Below, piece by piece: positions 60,297-61,667 of a stretch of 61,667 nucleotides of DNA. Source of the stretch: Candidatus Zymogenus saltonus (lineage in GTDB: Bacteria > Desulfobacterota > Zymogenia > Zymogenales > Zymogenaceae); assembly GCA_016929395.1 (NCBI GenBank), contig JAFGIX010000080.1, positions 1 through 61,667 on the forward strand, written 5' to 3'. Numbering within the stretch: position 1 is the first letter of the stretch; every line of letters starts with the position of its first letter. The notes beneath the pieces are model-generated. The model searched no databases. It worked only from the letters and a program-made list of their open reading frames with translations, and was not told where the DNA came from. The position numbers and the translations under genes were made by a program.

Positions 60297-61232
60297 CTAT
60301 TTTACTTGTAGCTTTTTTATATATGGATCGAAAGACTTTTCCAAACGAATCATTGCATCAACTAAATTTTCATATATTTCGGGCCACTTATCCTCATTAT
60401 CTCTATAACCTCCAAGAAGGATCTTTTTCCTAATACGAGAGGCTTTTCGATCGTCTAATCGTTGCCATTCTAAAGAGCCATTAAACGATTCTTCAATATT
60501 TTCTTTTGATTCAAACAGTTTATCAAATATAGCTTTGTTTTCATTTGCTGAATCTTTACCTCTGTCAATATAGAGTTCTACTTGTGAATCATGTTTCGTT
60601 ATAACATAGTTATAAGATAACCCTCGAACACCAGCGCCTGTAGCTATCCAATTAGATTCACTCGGTGAAATGTTGGCATGAAGCTTGGTTTTTGTGTTAG
60701 CATAATCAAGGAGTCTTGTCCAGAAACGATGTCTAATCATGTATCTTTCAGCCATTTCTTTCTTTGTCTCGCCTACTTCTCTTCCCTCCTCACTTGGTCC
60801 CACAATCAATGTAAGAAGCGGTGCTGGAGAAGACTCATCAATACAAATTGTTTCAACCTTAAGAAGATAAAAAGATGCCACACTGGATTCGTTCAACCAG
60901 GATATGGCATTCACATGTTCAGGTCTTGGATCGGCAACTATCCAAATTGCCGTCTTTGCTCCGATTGCTGTAAGGTAGGTTATAACCTTTCCAAGATGGT
61001 CATGATCGCTCTTTTCAAGCTGGTTCTCAATGACAACTGGATTGCCCCTATCATCTTCTGCTACAAGATCGACGCTAAAAGATCCGGCTTCCTTTTCACG
61101 CTCAACACTCGTAAGATTAAGATCAAGGATTTCATTCAAAATATCAATATTATCTTCTAGCCATGATGTGAAATCTAATGCTTCATGTTTCCAAACGTCA
61201 CGTAAGGGTAAACGTTTGATACGACTTATCAT
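60297..61232 (-). CDS. DUF4268 domain protein with an N-terminal nuclease-like fold
   Basis: A 311-residue protein. The N-terminal half looks like a PD-(D/E)XK-type core: SVDLVAEDDRGNPVVIENQLEKSDHDHLGKVITYL shows the acidic strand Asp, then I-E-N-Q in place of the usual E-x-K, then a helix. The C-terminal half (MAERYMIRHRFWTRLLDYAN onward) matches the DUF4268 pattern. Such proteins often occur as accessory genes beside restriction or defence functions; the activity is untested. ATG 61232 has GAGGAGG upstream. AT-rich composition and neighbouring HicB and possible IS sequences suggest a mobile region. Confidence 0.75.
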   Translation of the reverse strand: MISRIKRLPLRDVWKHEALDFTSWLEDNIDILNEILDLNLTSVEREKEAGSFSVDLVAEDDRGNPVVIENQLEKSDHDHLGKVITYLTAIGAKTAIWIVADPRPEHVNAISWLNESSVASFYLLKVETICIDESSPAPLLTLIVGPSEEGREVGETKKEMAERYMIRHRFWTRLLDYANTKTKLHANISPSESNWIATGAGVRGLSYNYVITKHDSQVELYIDRGKDSANENKAIFDKLFESKENIEESFNGSLEWQRLDDRKASRIRKKILLGGYRDNEDKWPEIYENLVDAMIRLEKSFDPYIKKLQVK

Positions 61233-61293
61233 TTAGAAACCTCCTCTATATATTTATTCCCTCTTAATACTAATGAAATTTTGTTTTATTTCT

Positions 61294-61467
61294 TTATTCG
61301 TCCTCCACCTCAAGGCACAGCTCAACGGCCTCCCTGATATTGAACAACAGCTCGTCCATCGTCTTGCCCTGGGAATGACAGCCCTTGAGGGCGGGAACGA
61401 TCCCCACGTAATAGCCGCCTTTACCCCTTTCTATGACCACCTTGTAACTATCTATCCATTTCTCCAC
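61294..61467 (-). CDS. HicB-like antitoxin
   Basis: A short protein of about 57 residues with the HicB partial RNase-H-like fold: YKVVIERGKGGYYVGIVPALKGCHSQGKTMDELLFNIREAVELCLE. HicB proteins neutralise HicA mRNA interferases. The frame is open to 61536, but the conserved fold begins just after GTG 61467; GTG 61479 is another candidate, and the exact start is uncertain. No HicA-like gene is visible on either side, so it is an orphan antitoxin or a stand-alone HicB-like regulator. It is followed by the DUF4268 gene 61 bases downstream in map terms. Confidence 0.65.
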   Translation of the reverse strand: MEKWIDSYKVVIERGKGGYYVGIVPALKGCHSQGKTMDELLFNIREAVELCLEVEDE

Positions 61468-61587
61468 TTCCTGTGTCACTCCAATATCGATCGCTTTCGA
61501 GAATAATACCCCAAACCCTGACGCAGCGTTCAACAATAGTTAATAGTAGATATACGGCAACATTTTCACAAAAAGCAGCCGCTAGGA

Positions 61588-61667
61588 GCCTGTCGGAGAA
61601 ATATTTTTTTGACTCTTAAAGTATGATACTATCTGCTGTATGGAAAAGAAATACAAGGAATGCGATC
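61588..61667 (+). mobile_element. Possible left end of an insertion sequence with transposase start
   Basis: The window ends in GCCTGTCGGAGAAATA followed by a T-run, TTGACT and an ATG at 61640 (MEKKYKECD, open to the edge). This layout, a terminal-repeat-like end then a promoter and an immediate ORF, resembles the left end of an IS, but the opposite end lies outside the window. Assignment is tentative. Confidence 0.25.

Noticed and set aside
4834-61587. A 17-base string (AAAAGCAGC-x-GCTAGGA) with one mismatch at 4834-4850 and 61571-61587.
   Set aside because: A few such near-identical pairs are expected by chance, and the similarity stops at both edges.

Overview
The window looks like the chromosome of a diderm (Gram-negative) bacterium, most likely from the deltaproteobacterial/Desulfobacterota radiation. 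The basis is an outer-membrane lipoprotein carrier (LolA), tandem beta-barrel proteins ending in Phe, split glycyl-tRNA synthetase (glyQ, glyS) followed directly by pyruvate phosphate dikinase, an FtsK/RimO/DksA-type core, frequent TTG/GTG starts, and heavy use of AGG and ATA codons. The lineage is an inference from gene content and order; no marker gene was compared.

Layout. 1-1.5 kb: the tail of a TPR-like protein and a coiled-coil gene interrupted by one in-frame stop. 1.6-9 kb: glyQ-glyS-ppdK and a repetitive membrane protein. 9-13 kb: a long leader, then two paralogous outer-membrane barrel genes and a strong terminator. 13-13.2 kb: a MITE-like palindromic element. 13.2-18.9 kb: zinc-ribbon protein, PlsC-type acyltransferase, UppP, an unannotated 57-aa ORF overlapping ftsK, ftsK, lolA. 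19-24.4 kb: rimO, a DksA-type zinc-finger protein, apbE, a NusG domain-II protein, a Gx-type membrane protein, and a convergent class-I aminotransferase. 24.7-25.2 kb: tRNA-Arg(CCG) with a small downstream CDS.

25.2-48.9 kb is the dominant accessory feature: a collinear minus-strand surface-glycan cluster, led by one good sigma70-like promoter ahead of pseB. It encodes most of a pseudaminic-acid (nonulosonate) pathway (PseB, PseC, PseG, PseI, an SpsF-type cytidylyltransferase) but no recognisable PseH. It also carries a PIG-L deacetylase, an ATP-grasp ligase, a left-handed beta-helix acyltransferase, an SDR enzyme, a metallophosphoesterase, seven SAM methyltransferase-fold proteins (an eighth is divergent), two kinase-fold proteins (one apparently catalytically degenerate), two GT4 glycosyltransferases, a KpsC/S-like protein and a fused ABC exporter. 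No Wzx, Wzy or initiating phosphoglycosyltransferase is visible. The genes suggest synthesis, decoration, chain termination and ABC export of a nonulosonate-containing glycan; the final structure cannot be read from sequence.

49.1-61.7 kb: a divergent methyltransferase, a LysM/M23 lipoprotein, an FAD oxidoreductase with an aspartoacylase-like deacylase, a Gfo/Idh/MocA oxidoreductase, a DUF362 protein, CvpA, a penicillin-acylase-family Ntn hydrolase, a class-IV aminotransferase, a DUF4268 protein, a HicB-like antitoxin, and at the edge what may be the left end of an insertion sequence.
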